This document shows positions 17,227 to 24,848 of a stretch of 64,000 bases of DNA, piece by piece. The translations under genes were made by a program, and so were the position numbers. How positions within the stretch are numbered: the first letter of the stretch is position 1; each line of letters begins with the position of its first letter. The notes under the pieces are model-generated. The model was given only the letters and a program-made list of their open reading frames with translations. It was not told the DNA's origin and ran no database searches. This stretch comes from Betaproteobacteria bacterium (GTDB lineage: Bacteria; Pseudomonadota; Gammaproteobacteria; Burkholderiales; Ga0077523), in the NCBI GenBank assembly GCA_016713305.1, contig JADJPK010000004.1, positions 434,001 through 498,000 on the forward strand, given 5' to 3'.

Positions 17227-18108
17227 TCACGCCGTGCCGAGCCGGGACCACAACGCGTTCCAGTCCTGCAGATCCGCTGCGTCGGGCATCCTGCCCATGC
17301 GGCGGAAGAACAGGGCATCGCAACCCGGCATGGCCGCGAGCACGTCGATTCCCGCCTTCAGCAAGGTCACGCCGGTGCAGGCCGCGAGTCCGAGCCACTC
17401 ACCCCGCGGAAGCGCGTTGCGAGCATAGGCGCGCGCGCGCCCGTATCGTCCTTTCAGCAGACGGGTCAGCGAATAGGCGCCTTGCCGGTAGCCGAGCAGG
17501 ATCTCGGGACACGCGGCGTACCGGCTGCCGGGCAATGCGCGGATGAGCAGTTCCTGATCTTCCGCGCGAAGCGCATCCGGCACGGCATAGCGGTGGCGGC
17601 GGAACCACTCGATGCGTCCGAACCACGTGGGGTGCGGCATGGGGATACCGCTCCACGGACGCGCGCAGATGGCCTCGTGCGTTCCGCGAAACGGAAGCAG
17701 ACCGATCGCCTGCCCGTTGCCGCGGAACGCCAGGGCGCGCGCGGCCACGAGATCGACGTCGGGATGAGCCTCGAGAAACGCGAGCTGCGTCTGAAGCCGT
17801 TGCGGATAGGCGATGTCGTCCGCATCCATGCGCGCGAAGTACCGGCCCCGGGCCAGGTCGATGGCCTGATTCAGCCGGGTGGCGAGGCCGGCGTGCCGTC
17901 CATCGGCATGCACGCGCACCCGGGGGTCCCCGGTGTCGCGTGCCATGCGCACGGTGTCGTCGGAAGAGCCGTCGTCCATCACCAGCAATTCCCACGAAGG
18001 GAACGTCTGCCGCAGCACCGATGCGAGCGTCCGGTGCAGCGTGGTGGCGGAGTTCCATGCGGGCAACGCGATGGTGACGAGCGGCGGGCCCTCATCGCCC
18101 GCATTCAT
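17227..18108 (-). CDS. Glycosyltransferase family 2
   Basis: GT-A fold transferase of 293 residues. PLVTIALPAWNSATTLHRTL opens the fold, VMDDGSSDDT binds the nucleotide and ARMDADDIAYP is the DxD site. The EDQELLIRAL block late in the domain carries the probable catalytic base. The C-terminal 60 residues include a weakly hydrophobic stretch. The ATG at 18108 overlaps the FkbM methyltransferase stop as ATGA. It belongs to the O-unit assembly set; the sugar is unknown. Confidence 0.83.
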   Translation of the reverse strand: MNAGDEGPPLVTIALPAWNSATTLHRTLASVLRQTFPSWELLVMDDGSSDDTVRMARDTGDPRVRVHADGRHAGLATRLNQAIDLARGRYFARMDADDIAYPQRLQTQLAFLEAHPDVDLVAARALAFRGNGQAIGLLPFRGTHEAICARPWSGIPMPHPTWFGRIEWFRRHRYAVPDALRAEDQELLIRALPGSRYAACPEILLGYRQGAYSLTRLLKGRYGRARAYARNALPRGEWLGLAACTGVTLLKAGIDVLAAMPGCDALFFRRMGRMPDAADLQDWNALWSRLGTA

Positions 18109-18809
18109 CGTCGGCGCCACGCGGACTCCACGACGTAGATCGTGTTCACGTGCGTGTCGGCGTACTTCAGATAGCCCGCCGCCATCATGATCGGATCGAT
18201 CTCGTCGATGCGATCGCCCTGCCGCTCGGAAGAATAGGTGAGCGTCTCGATGCAGAACACGGTCGGCCGGCACGCAGCGAAATCGATCGAACGCAGGATC
18301 GCCACGTCCAGGCCTTCGACGTCCAGGGAAACGAAATCGGGTGTGACGGGAAAGTGTTCGCGCACCAGATCGTGAAAGGTCCTGACCGGCACCTTGCGCG
18401 TGCCGACGATCCTGGCGCCGCCCTCGGCCTCGTATCTGCGCGCCTGCGTCTCGGAGAACGTGCTCAGGGTAGGGACGGACATCTCGTAGAAATCGAGTTC
18501 GCCGGGCTCGGTGCCGACACCGACGTTGAGATTCACATCGTCGGGACGCGTCCGGCGGAATGCGGCGATCGCGGCCGGCGAGGCATCGACGTTGACGCCA
18601 CGGCTGCCCTCCGCGTAGAGCGCATACGTATTGCTGAGGTAGGTGGGGTGATGCGCGCCAAGATCGAGAAAGCGCGGGCGATCCACCTTGAGGGCGTCGA
18701 AGACGAAACGCACGATCATGTCCTCGCCGCACTGGGCGTAGGACTTCCGATAGTGGATGCCCGCCTCGCGCAGCGCGCGCCGCTTCAGCCGTGTGATGAG
18801 GGATGCCAT
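18105..18809 (-). CDS. FkbM family methyltransferase
   Basis: SAM-dependent O-methyltransferase of the FkbM family, 234 residues. QCGEDMIVRFVF and FLDLGAHHPTYLSNT form the SAM-binding start. VNVDASP is the acidic ribose-binding strand and VSLDVEGLDVAILRSIDF is the family-defining FkbM block. Such enzymes commonly methylate hydroxyl groups of sugars in O-antigens. It overlaps the downstream GT2 by four bases, and a 38-base gap separates it from the GT11 gene. Confidence 0.85.
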   Translation of the reverse strand: MASLITRLKRRALREAGIHYRKSYAQCGEDMIVRFVFDALKVDRPRFLDLGAHHPTYLSNTYALYAEGSRGVNVDASPAAIAAFRRTRPDDVNLNVGVGTEPGELDFYEMSVPTLSTFSETQARRYEAEGGARIVGTRKVPVRTFHDLVREHFPVTPDFVSLDVEGLDVAILRSIDFAACRPTVFCIETLTYSSERQGDRIDEIDPIMMAAGYLKYADTHVNTIYVVESAWRRR

Positions 18810-18847
18810 GAGTCTCCGTCAGAGGGACAAGGGTTCGCGATCGGCGT

Positions 18848-19771
18848 TCACCAGTCGATCTCCTGCCAGCTGCGGGCGTTAGGCACCCAGTACTCCAGGT
18901 CCTGCGGCCTCGGGGCGATGACGATCCGGTCCGCCTCGCTGCCGAGCCACGCGCCCCACCAGCTCAACGTGCTGTTCGACACGATGCAGTGCCGGCACTG
19001 CGTCATGAGCCAGAGATCCCGGACCTCGCCGCCGGGTCCGCCGTTCCAGTCGACGACCGTCGCCTGAACGCCCTCCGGCACCGCAGCACTCAGCCATTGC
19101 GGCTCGTCCCCGAACAGATACAGATGATCCGGCCGCACCCGGGCCGACAGCTGCTCCAGGGCGCGCCGATAGTACTGCACGTCGAGTCCGGTCCGGCCGT
19201 TCGCCGCGTGAACGGAACCGTCGGCAAGACGGTGGTGATGCCGGCGGCAGTGAACGGCCACCGAATGCGAGGCCTGCATCGCCTGCCCGAGCGACCGATG
19301 ACGCTCGTCCGGCTCACGGGCGACGCGCAGCTCCGAAAGCAGCTGCGCTCGCGCATCCCGGAAGTACCGCTCGTCCTGCCAGTAGCCGTCGAGCAGCAGC
19401 GTGCCGGTCCACCGCATGCCGAGCAATTCGTCGTGGAAATGCTTGGCGCCTTCCTCTACGACCGCGCGCTGTCCAGGCACGAGCCCGTGACGCGCGAGCA
19501 ATCGCTTCACCCGCCACCAGCGCAGATCGAGCGCGCGGGGGAGCCATCGGCGTGTGCTTCGCAGACGATGCGGCGCGAGAACGAACCGGTCGAGCCGGTA
19601 CTCACGTTCGTACCGTACGTCGGAGCGGAAGAAATCGACGTCCAGTTCCAGTTCCGCCTCACCACGGAGCGCGAGCGCCCGGGCCGTCGCATAACAGAAG
19701 AGCTGGTTCCCCAGCCCGCCGACGATCTTCACGACGACCCGCGGCCGGTTCGAGTACTCCCGGGAGCTCAT
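18848..19771 (-). CDS. Glycosyltransferase family 11 (alpha-1,2-fucosyltransferase-like)
   Basis: GT11 enzyme of 307 residues. The N-terminal IVGGLGNQLFCYATARAL and the C-terminal SNSTLSWWGAWL are diagnostic. GT11 proteins usually move L-fucose from GDP-L-fucose to a terminal galactose O-2. The donor motif, usually HxRRGDY, here reads HCRRHHHR: the arginines are kept but the following GDY is lost, so another donor or altered specificity is possible. No GDP-fucose synthase is visible in the window; only a Gmd-like gene near 44 kb could feed it. The ATG overlaps the methyltransferase stop (ATGA). Confidence 0.85.
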   Translation of the reverse strand: MSSREYSNRPRVVVKIVGGLGNQLFCYATARALALRGEAELELDVDFFRSDVRYEREYRLDRFVLAPHRLRSTRRWLPRALDLRWWRVKRLLARHGLVPGQRAVVEEGAKHFHDELLGMRWTGTLLLDGYWQDERYFRDARAQLLSELRVAREPDERHRSLGQAMQASHSVAVHCRRHHHRLADGSVHAANGRTGLDVQYYRRALEQLSARVRPDHLYLFGDEPQWLSAAVPEGVQATVVDWNGGPGGEVRDLWLMTQCRHCIVSNSTLSWWGAWLGSEADRIVIAPRPQDLEYWVPNARSWQEIDW

Positions 19772-20523
19772 GCGCCGGACGGGCCGCTGCGGACGGCAGT
19801 GACGTGGTAGCCGACGGTGAACCGGTGCTCCGTGTCATATCGATCGAGGACGCTGCACACGGCCGGGAAGAGAACCACCAGCAACGGGAACAGGAGCATC
19901 CAGAGAGGGGCCCAGAGAAGCTCCAGCAGGAAAGGCATGCCCAGCCGGAAGGGCCGGGTGGTGCGGGCAAACCGGATGCACTCCTGGGCGAAGAACTGGA
20001 AGGAGCCCGCGTTCGGCTCGATGCCGATGGATTCGAATCCTGCCGCCGCGAGGAAGTCGCGGTACCAGTAGGGCGTGTAGCCGCCGTAGTAGTGATAGGG
20101 CTCCTGATGGATGCCCGAACCCAGCGGCGCCGTCAGGATGAGGCGGCCGCCTGGCCGCAGGACCCGGGCGATCTCCTTCACCACGGCGACGGGTTCGGGA
20201 ACATGCTCCAGGACCTCCGTGCACAGGACGGCATCGAATGTGCCGTCGGGGACCGGAATGGCGCGGGCATCGCAGACGTAGTCGATCGCGCCGTAACCGC
20301 CGTACCTCAACTGATCGGCATCGAGCTGAGCGAAATCCTGGGTCTCGTAGCGGCAGTGGGAGAACGCAGACCGGTAGGGACATGATCCCGCCCCGACATC
20401 GAGAACCCTCGACCCGGACGGCACTTCGGCCGCGCGCGCACGCACCCAGGCATCGCGCGACACCGCATTGAAGGCGAGGAATCGCGAATGGGCCAGCCGC
20501 TGCCGCAGTGAGTCGAAGGACAT
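19768..20523 (-). CDS. Class I SAM-dependent methyltransferase
   Basis: Methyltransferase of 251 residues with SAM motif I VLDVGAGSCPYRSAF and a late motif VLRPGGRLILTAPLG; LCTEVLEHVPEP is typical of Methyltransf_11. A hydrophobic segment about 40 residues long (LLELLWAPLWMLLFPLLVVLF) near the C-terminus could dip into the membrane, as in polyprenyl-linked glycan modifiers. It overlaps GT11 by four bases and follows a GT2 gene with only three bases between. The substrate is unknown. Confidence 0.8.
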   Translation of the reverse strand: MSFDSLRQRLAHSRFLAFNAVSRDAWVRARAAEVPSGSRVLDVGAGSCPYRSAFSHCRYETQDFAQLDADQLRYGGYGAIDYVCDARAIPVPDGTFDAVLCTEVLEHVPEPVAVVKEIARVLRPGGRLILTAPLGSGIHQEPYHYYGGYTPYWYRDFLAAAGFESIGIEPNAGSFQFFAQECIRFARTTRPFRLGMPFLLELLWAPLWMLLFPLLVVLFPAVCSVLDRYDTEHRFTVGYHVTAVRSGPSGA

Positions 20524-20526
20524 GGA

Positions 20527-21486
20527 TCAGGTCCGCGGAACGGGCCGGCGCAGCCCCAGACGTTGCAGCGCCCGTCTCGCCAGCTGGTAGGGCGGCGTCC
20601 GCAGGAACACCGAGCGCGCCACGCGGATCTTCCAGCAGGACCGCGCCTGCGCCTTGGCATCCGCTGGCGAAAGCGTCCGTATGGGCTGTCCGGCGCCATC
20701 GCGGAACACCATCGGCACGGTGCCGGCGGCCACCTGTGTCCGATGCGTGTCGACGTCCGCGTTGTATCGGAGCTGCGCAGGCCGCTCGACGTGCCACAGG
20801 CGCTTGCCGCGCTGATCGGCGTGGAGACGCCCGAAGCTCACGACCTCGGGGAGGAACGCAGGGAGATATCCGTTCACCATGAACTCGTACATGAAGCCCA
20901 GGTGCGGATGGATCCTGTGGTGCTCGGGCGAATGCTCCGTCGGGAAATGCCGGTCGAGGACATGCGCGCGGACGCAGTAGTTGCTCTCGGGAAACGGCAT
21001 CCGGGTGGCCCACCAGAACGGCAGGAAGGCCGCCTTCTGCGGCGGCGGATCCTCCAGAAAATCGGGATACGCGACGGCCTGGAGCGCTCCCGCCTCGGTC
21101 ATGTACTGGGGCAGCGCCCAGACCAGCGAGACCTGCGGGTCCGCGTCCAGAGCCGCCACCGCCCTGGCGAACCAGTGCCGGTCGTGAAAGCCGTCCGACA
21201 CGCAGCACTGGATGACGCAATCGCCGCGCACGCGGGCGATGGCCTTGCGATAGGCGTCGACGATGTCGCGGTCCTTCTCGGAGATCCAGCGCACGTGCGG
21301 GTAGGACTTGAGGATGTCGACCGTGCCGTCGGTCGATCCGCCGTCGATCACGATGTGCTCGAAGTCGCGGAACGACTGGTTCGCGACCGTCTCGATGGTG
21401 TCCCGCAGGAATTTCGCGTGGTTGAGGGAGGGCGTGATGACCGACAGGCGGGGCGCGGCGACGGCGCACAGATCAGGGAACTCCAT
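20527..21486 (-). CDS. Glycosyltransferase family 2
   Basis: GT2 transferase of 319 residues. LSVITPSLNHAKFLRDTI opens the fold, HIVIDGGSTDGTVDIL binds the nucleotide, and VSDGFHDRHWF stands where a DxD-type site is expected. The region FPESNYCVRAHVLD is typical of the WcaA-like group. I start it at the ATG at 21486; the longer open frame upstream overlaps the DUF268 gene out of phase and does not look coding. It belongs to the methyltransferase/GT alternation of this O-unit cluster. Confidence 0.8.
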   Translation of the reverse strand: MEFPDLCAVAAPRLSVITPSLNHAKFLRDTIETVANQSFRDFEHIVIDGGSTDGTVDILKSYPHVRWISEKDRDIVDAYRKAIARVRGDCVIQCCVSDGFHDRHWFARAVAALDADPQVSLVWALPQYMTEAGALQAVAYPDFLEDPPPQKAAFLPFWWATRMPFPESNYCVRAHVLDRHFPTEHSPEHHRIHPHLGFMYEFMVNGYLPAFLPEVVSFGRLHADQRGKRLWHVERPAQLRYNADVDTHRTQVAAGTVPMVFRDGAGQPIRTLSPADAKAQARSCWKIRVARSVFLRTPPYQLARRALQRLGLRRPVPRT

Positions 21487-21532
21487 CAGTGCGCGATCCT
21501 GCGCGTGCACGCCTTGCGGTCCGGCGACGGCA

Positions 21533-22318
21533 TCAGATTCCCACCTCGTCTCCGGATGGCCCCTTGCGAAACTGGAACAGTCCGCAGCCGTAGTCGCACG
21601 CATCGACCTCGTCGTGCGACGCCGCGGCCCGCAGGCCGCCCGCATCGTCCACCAGCGAGACGCTTTCGAGCCGCAGGGACCCGAACATCCGTTCCACGGT
21701 CGCACGCGAAAACACCCGATGCGCGTTGAAACACGTCCGTTCGCGTCCCACGGGCATGCTCACGTAAAGGTTCCCGCCAGGGGCGAGCACCCGGGCAAGT
21801 TCCGATGCCGCCTGCAGATGTGCGGCGGGGTCCAATGGGTCCCCATAGCGGGCAAGACCCACGTGTTCGATGACGTGAAGACAGGACAGAGAGGCAATGC
21901 TGCCCTCGGGCATCTGCAAGGCCGTCAGATTCCCTGCCTTCGGCGTGAGGCCGCTCAACTCGACCTCGATGGGACGATAGTCGACGAACTCCACGGGCAC
22001 GAATGCGCTCAGCACGGCGATCATGCCGACGTCCGAGCCGATGTCGACGTGGCGAGCGGGACGCGCTTGCGCCAGACAGCGGGCGAGCCAGGCGGCCTGG
22101 TGAAAGTAATGGGGATCGAAGGGCGTTCGAGGTGTCGCATCCGACAGGCACGGATAGGAATCGAGCAGCGGAGCGGGCATGTCTGCCGACGCGGAATATC
22201 GCCTCCACTGCGACAGGAAGCGCGGCAATCGGTGCAGCGAGAGGAGGCCCCGCGCATTCACCGCGATCCCGGACCAGCGAAGAAGCAGGCGCAGCGTGGG
22301 GTGCAAACCGATCGGCAT
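21533..22318 (-). CDS. DUF268-type SAM-dependent methyltransferase
   Basis: 261-residue protein resembling the DUF268 group of predicted methyltransferases found in surface-glycan clusters. The visible core is HVDIGSDVGMIAVLSAF (SAM binding), LSCLHVIEHVGLARYGDP (DUF268 hallmark) and VLAPGGNLYVSMPVGRERT. The substrate is unknown. It starts 88 bases after the flippase gene, with a hairpin in the gap. No ribosome site is obvious at the ATG at 22318. Confidence 0.75.
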   Translation of the reverse strand: MPIGLHPTLRLLLRWSGIAVNARGLLSLHRLPRFLSQWRRYSASADMPAPLLDSYPCLSDATPRTPFDPHYFHQAAWLARCLAQARPARHVDIGSDVGMIAVLSAFVPVEFVDYRPIEVELSGLTPKAGNLTALQMPEGSIASLSCLHVIEHVGLARYGDPLDPAAHLQAASELARVLAPGGNLYVSMPVGRERTCFNAHRVFSRATVERMFGSLRLESVSLVDDAGGLRAAASHDEVDACDYGCGLFQFRKGPSGDEVGI

Positions 22319-22333
22319 GGAATATCGTCGGAA

Positions 22334-22359
22334 AACCGTTAGTTTAACGGCCAACGGTT
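22334..22359 (-). terminator. Stem-loop upstream of DUF268 gene, possible terminator or attenuator
   Basis: On the - strand AACCGTT (22359-22353) pairs with AACGGTT (22340-22334) across a 12-base loop and is followed by TTCC. The U tract is short. The hairpin lies between the flippase and the DUF268 gene. Confidence 0.3.
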
Positions 22360-22406
22360 GTCGGGAGCACCGCCGGGCGAAAGGAATGCGGCGGAGTTGT
22401 GCGCCG

Positions 22407-23840
22407 TCACCTGACTGCGCGCAGTTGCCGGAGCCACGGACGTGCCATGACGTAAAGCACCAGGCTCGTGACTCCGACGAGAAGCAGACAGGCGCCCGCT
22501 GCCGCCCAGGCGGTCCCGGGCATGACCGAGTCCAGCCACAGGCCTGCGAGCCACACGGCGCCGCCGCCCGCCACGCCCGACAAGAGACGTGACCATGGCC
22601 AGCGAACACCGGCCGTTCGGCGGGTGACCACATAGACCGTTGCGAGCACGAGCAAACTTGCCGCACAGAGGGCTGCACCCGTTCCGGCCAGGGGATCTCC
22701 CGGACCCCATTCCGCGACAAGCAGAGGTCCGGCAATGGCGCCCACCACGGCAGGAACGATCGCGTGACGCATATCGACTTTCGCCACGCCGAGCGTGTGA
22801 TTGACCGAGGAAAGCGCACGGCCGATCTCGGCAATGGCGGGCCACACGAAGAACGCTGCAGCTGGCTGAAAGGCGTCGCCCAGGGCGATGCGCGACAAGT
22901 GCGGCGCACAGCCCGCCAGACACCCTCCGAAGAGGGCAACGGCAGGCATGTAGGCGGCGACGTACCGATTCCACTGAGAGACCGGCCCGGCGCCGCCGCC
23001 GGCATCGAACCCGCGATACAGCAGGGGGGAATAGAGTTCGTTGAACGCCGCCTCGAACGTCTGCAACGGAACCGAGACGAGAGAGTACGCGGCGAAGAAG
23101 AGACCGACTGCCGCCACGGAGCTGACATCTGCCAGCACGAAACGATAGCTCTGGGACTGCGTCCACCAGAGGGAGAAGATCACCACCTGCGGCCAGACGA
23201 ACGACCACACCGCCCGCGGACGCAGCGAAAGCGGCGTTGCCGGCGTTTCCGCCGCACGCCAGCCTGCGTCGGGAGCGATGATCCACAACGACTGTGCGGA
23301 AAGCAGATAACCGCAGAACAGACCCAGCGCCCAGTGCCAGGGCGTGCCGCCGGCGCCGAACAGGACCACGGCCATCGCGAGACCACCCCAGGCGGCCACA
23401 TTGGCGTAGGCGGCGCTCCGGACGCGTTGACCGAGAATGGAACAGCAGTTGAGCATCAATGTATAGGAAGGAAAACCGAAGACGTACACCGTCAGCAGCA
23501 GCAGGAACCAGCCGGAACCCACCCCGTATACGAGCTGCAGGGAGTGCTGAACGACACCGCCGGCTGGAACGAGGACGAACGTCGCCGCGGCAATGGCTGC
23601 CATGACCATCCGGAGCTTGCGTCGGAACTGGCGGGACTCCACCCAGCCCACGATTCCTCTGGCGAAGTACACGACCAGAGGAACGACGATGCCGGTGGCC
23701 AGGAGGGTTGCGAAAGCGAGCATCTGGTTGAACTGCCCAAGCTGTTCCGGCGTCATCAGGCTCGTCGACAGCTTCAACGTGAGGTATGCCGCAAGCAGTT
23801 GCAGCACCCTCCCCGAGGCGACAGTGGCAAGAGCTTTCAT
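22407..23840 (-). CDS. Wzx-like polysaccharide flippase (MOP superfamily)
   Basis: Integral membrane protein of 477 residues with about twelve to fourteen helices, resembling RfbX/Wzx lipopolysaccharide flippases that move undecaprenyl-linked O-units to the periplasm. The N-terminal pattern (VASGRVLQLLAAYLTLKLSTSLMTPEQLGQFN) is the typical first-helix arrangement of the family. Sequence conservation in Wzx is low, so the assignment rests on topology and context (WbpL-like initiator, WaaL-like ligase). I chose the ATG at 23840; the longer frame upstream has an atypical composition. Confidence 0.78.
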   Translation of the reverse strand: MKALATVASGRVLQLLAAYLTLKLSTSLMTPEQLGQFNQMLAFATLLATGIVVPLVVYFARGIVGWVESRQFRRKLRMVMAAIAAATFVLVPAGGVVQHSLQLVYGVGSGWFLLLLTVYVFGFPSYTLMLNCCSILGQRVRSAAYANVAAWGGLAMAVVLFGAGGTPWHWALGLFCGYLLSAQSLWIIAPDAGWRAAETPATPLSLRPRAVWSFVWPQVVIFSLWWTQSQSYRFVLADVSSVAAVGLFFAAYSLVSVPLQTFEAAFNELYSPLLYRGFDAGGGAGPVSQWNRYVAAYMPAVALFGGCLAGCAPHLSRIALGDAFQPAAAFFVWPAIAEIGRALSSVNHTLGVAKVDMRHAIVPAVVGAIAGPLLVAEWGPGDPLAGTGAALCAASLLVLATVYVVTRRTAGVRWPWSRLLSGVAGGGAVWLAGLWLDSVMPGTAWAAAGACLLLVGVTSLVLYVMARPWLRQLRAVR

Positions 23841-24293
23841 GCTTCCGTGCGACGGCCTTCCCGACACGACCTCAATGAATCCAGGTTCCCGCCCACCCGC
23901 CCGCTCTCCGTGGCCAATGCGCCTCGCAACGCTCCGCAGCATCGACGGACATGGCACCCTTCAGGCCGTTGCCGTCCTTGTTGAGTACCGTGGACCGAGG
24001 CGCATGCGCCTCCGTAAGTCCGCCGATCGATTTGCGCGGATGCGCTTTGGGTCATGGTGATCCTGCCTCGATACTACGTTCACCAGTCCATGCAGCGACC
24101 AGGCTGTGGTCGGCCGCGACCGGCGTGCGATGGGCAACTGACGAATGCCATCGCATTTTCTCGATTGTAGAGGCCCCGGATCCATTCGACGATGTCCAGG
24201 CGGGGCGACCCGGCACTCAGGAAGGAGTTACCGTCACTCGCAGCCCCGGAAACCGCGGGCGCTGAGCGGTGAGTGATCCGTTCCGAGCGCGGA
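23841..24293. other. 453-base intergenic region between flippase gene and gmhB
   Basis: No convincing gene is visible. On the - strand a TACAAT (24169-24164) could be a -10 box for the flippase group, about 330 bases upstream of the flippase start, but no matching -35 is clear. The stretch is slightly richer in A+T around 24150-24170. No JUMPstart/ops element was seen here. Confidence 0.4.
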
Positions 24294-24848
24294 TCAGTGC
24301 GTTTCAATCCAGCGCACGGCTTCCGCGACGGAAGGGAAATAGGGAACGTCGGGCTCGAAATGGTGCCGGGTCTGCTCGCCGTAGCCGGTCGCCACGAGCA
24401 GGGGCCGAACGCCACATCGGCGGGCGGCCTCCATGTCGGATTCCCGGTCACCCACCATCCAGGATCGCGTGAGGTCGATCCCGTGTTCGTGGGCGGCCTG
24501 CACCAGCATGCCGGGGAGAGGTTTGCGGCACAGGCAATGGACCCTCTCGCCGTACTCCGGATGGTGGGGACAGAGGTAGTAGGCGGACACGCGAGCTCCC
24601 GAGGCGGCCAGATCCCTGTCGACCTGCGCGTGCAGTCGATGCACATCCGCCTCGCTGTAGTACCCCCGCGCGATCCCTGCCTGATTGGTGACGACGATGA
24701 CGTCCAGATCGAGCCGGTTGAGCGAGCGAATGGCGGCCTGCGCTCCCGGAATCCACTCCCAGTCCTCGTATCGGTAAAGGTAGTTCTTCTCGACGTTGAG
24801 TGTGCCGTCGCGGTCGAGAAACACAGCCTTTCGGGCCGCATGCGTCAT
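24294..24848 (-). CDS. gmhB: D-glycero-D-manno-heptose-1,7-bisphosphate 7-phosphatase
   Basis: HAD-type phosphatase of 184 residues acting in heptose activation. The nucleophile motif FLDRDGTLN (D12, D14) is at the N-terminus. VVTNQAGIARGYYSE is the GmhB substrate loop and a zinc-binding cysteine/histidine group sits at CPHHPEYGERVHCLC. MVGDRESDMEAAR is HAD motif III/IV. It shares a pathway with hddC (30554) and hddA (54074), and LPS core heptose also needs this step. The ATG at 24848 overlaps the preceding gene by four bases. Confidence 0.92.
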   Translation of the reverse strand: MTHAARKAVFLDRDGTLNVEKNYLYRYEDWEWIPGAQAAIRSLNRLDLDVIVVTNQAGIARGYYSEADVHRLHAQVDRDLAASGARVSAYYLCPHHPEYGERVHCLCRKPLPGMLVQAAHEHGIDLTRSWMVGDRESDMEAARRCGVRPLLVATGYGEQTRHHFEPDVPYFPSVAEAVRWIETH

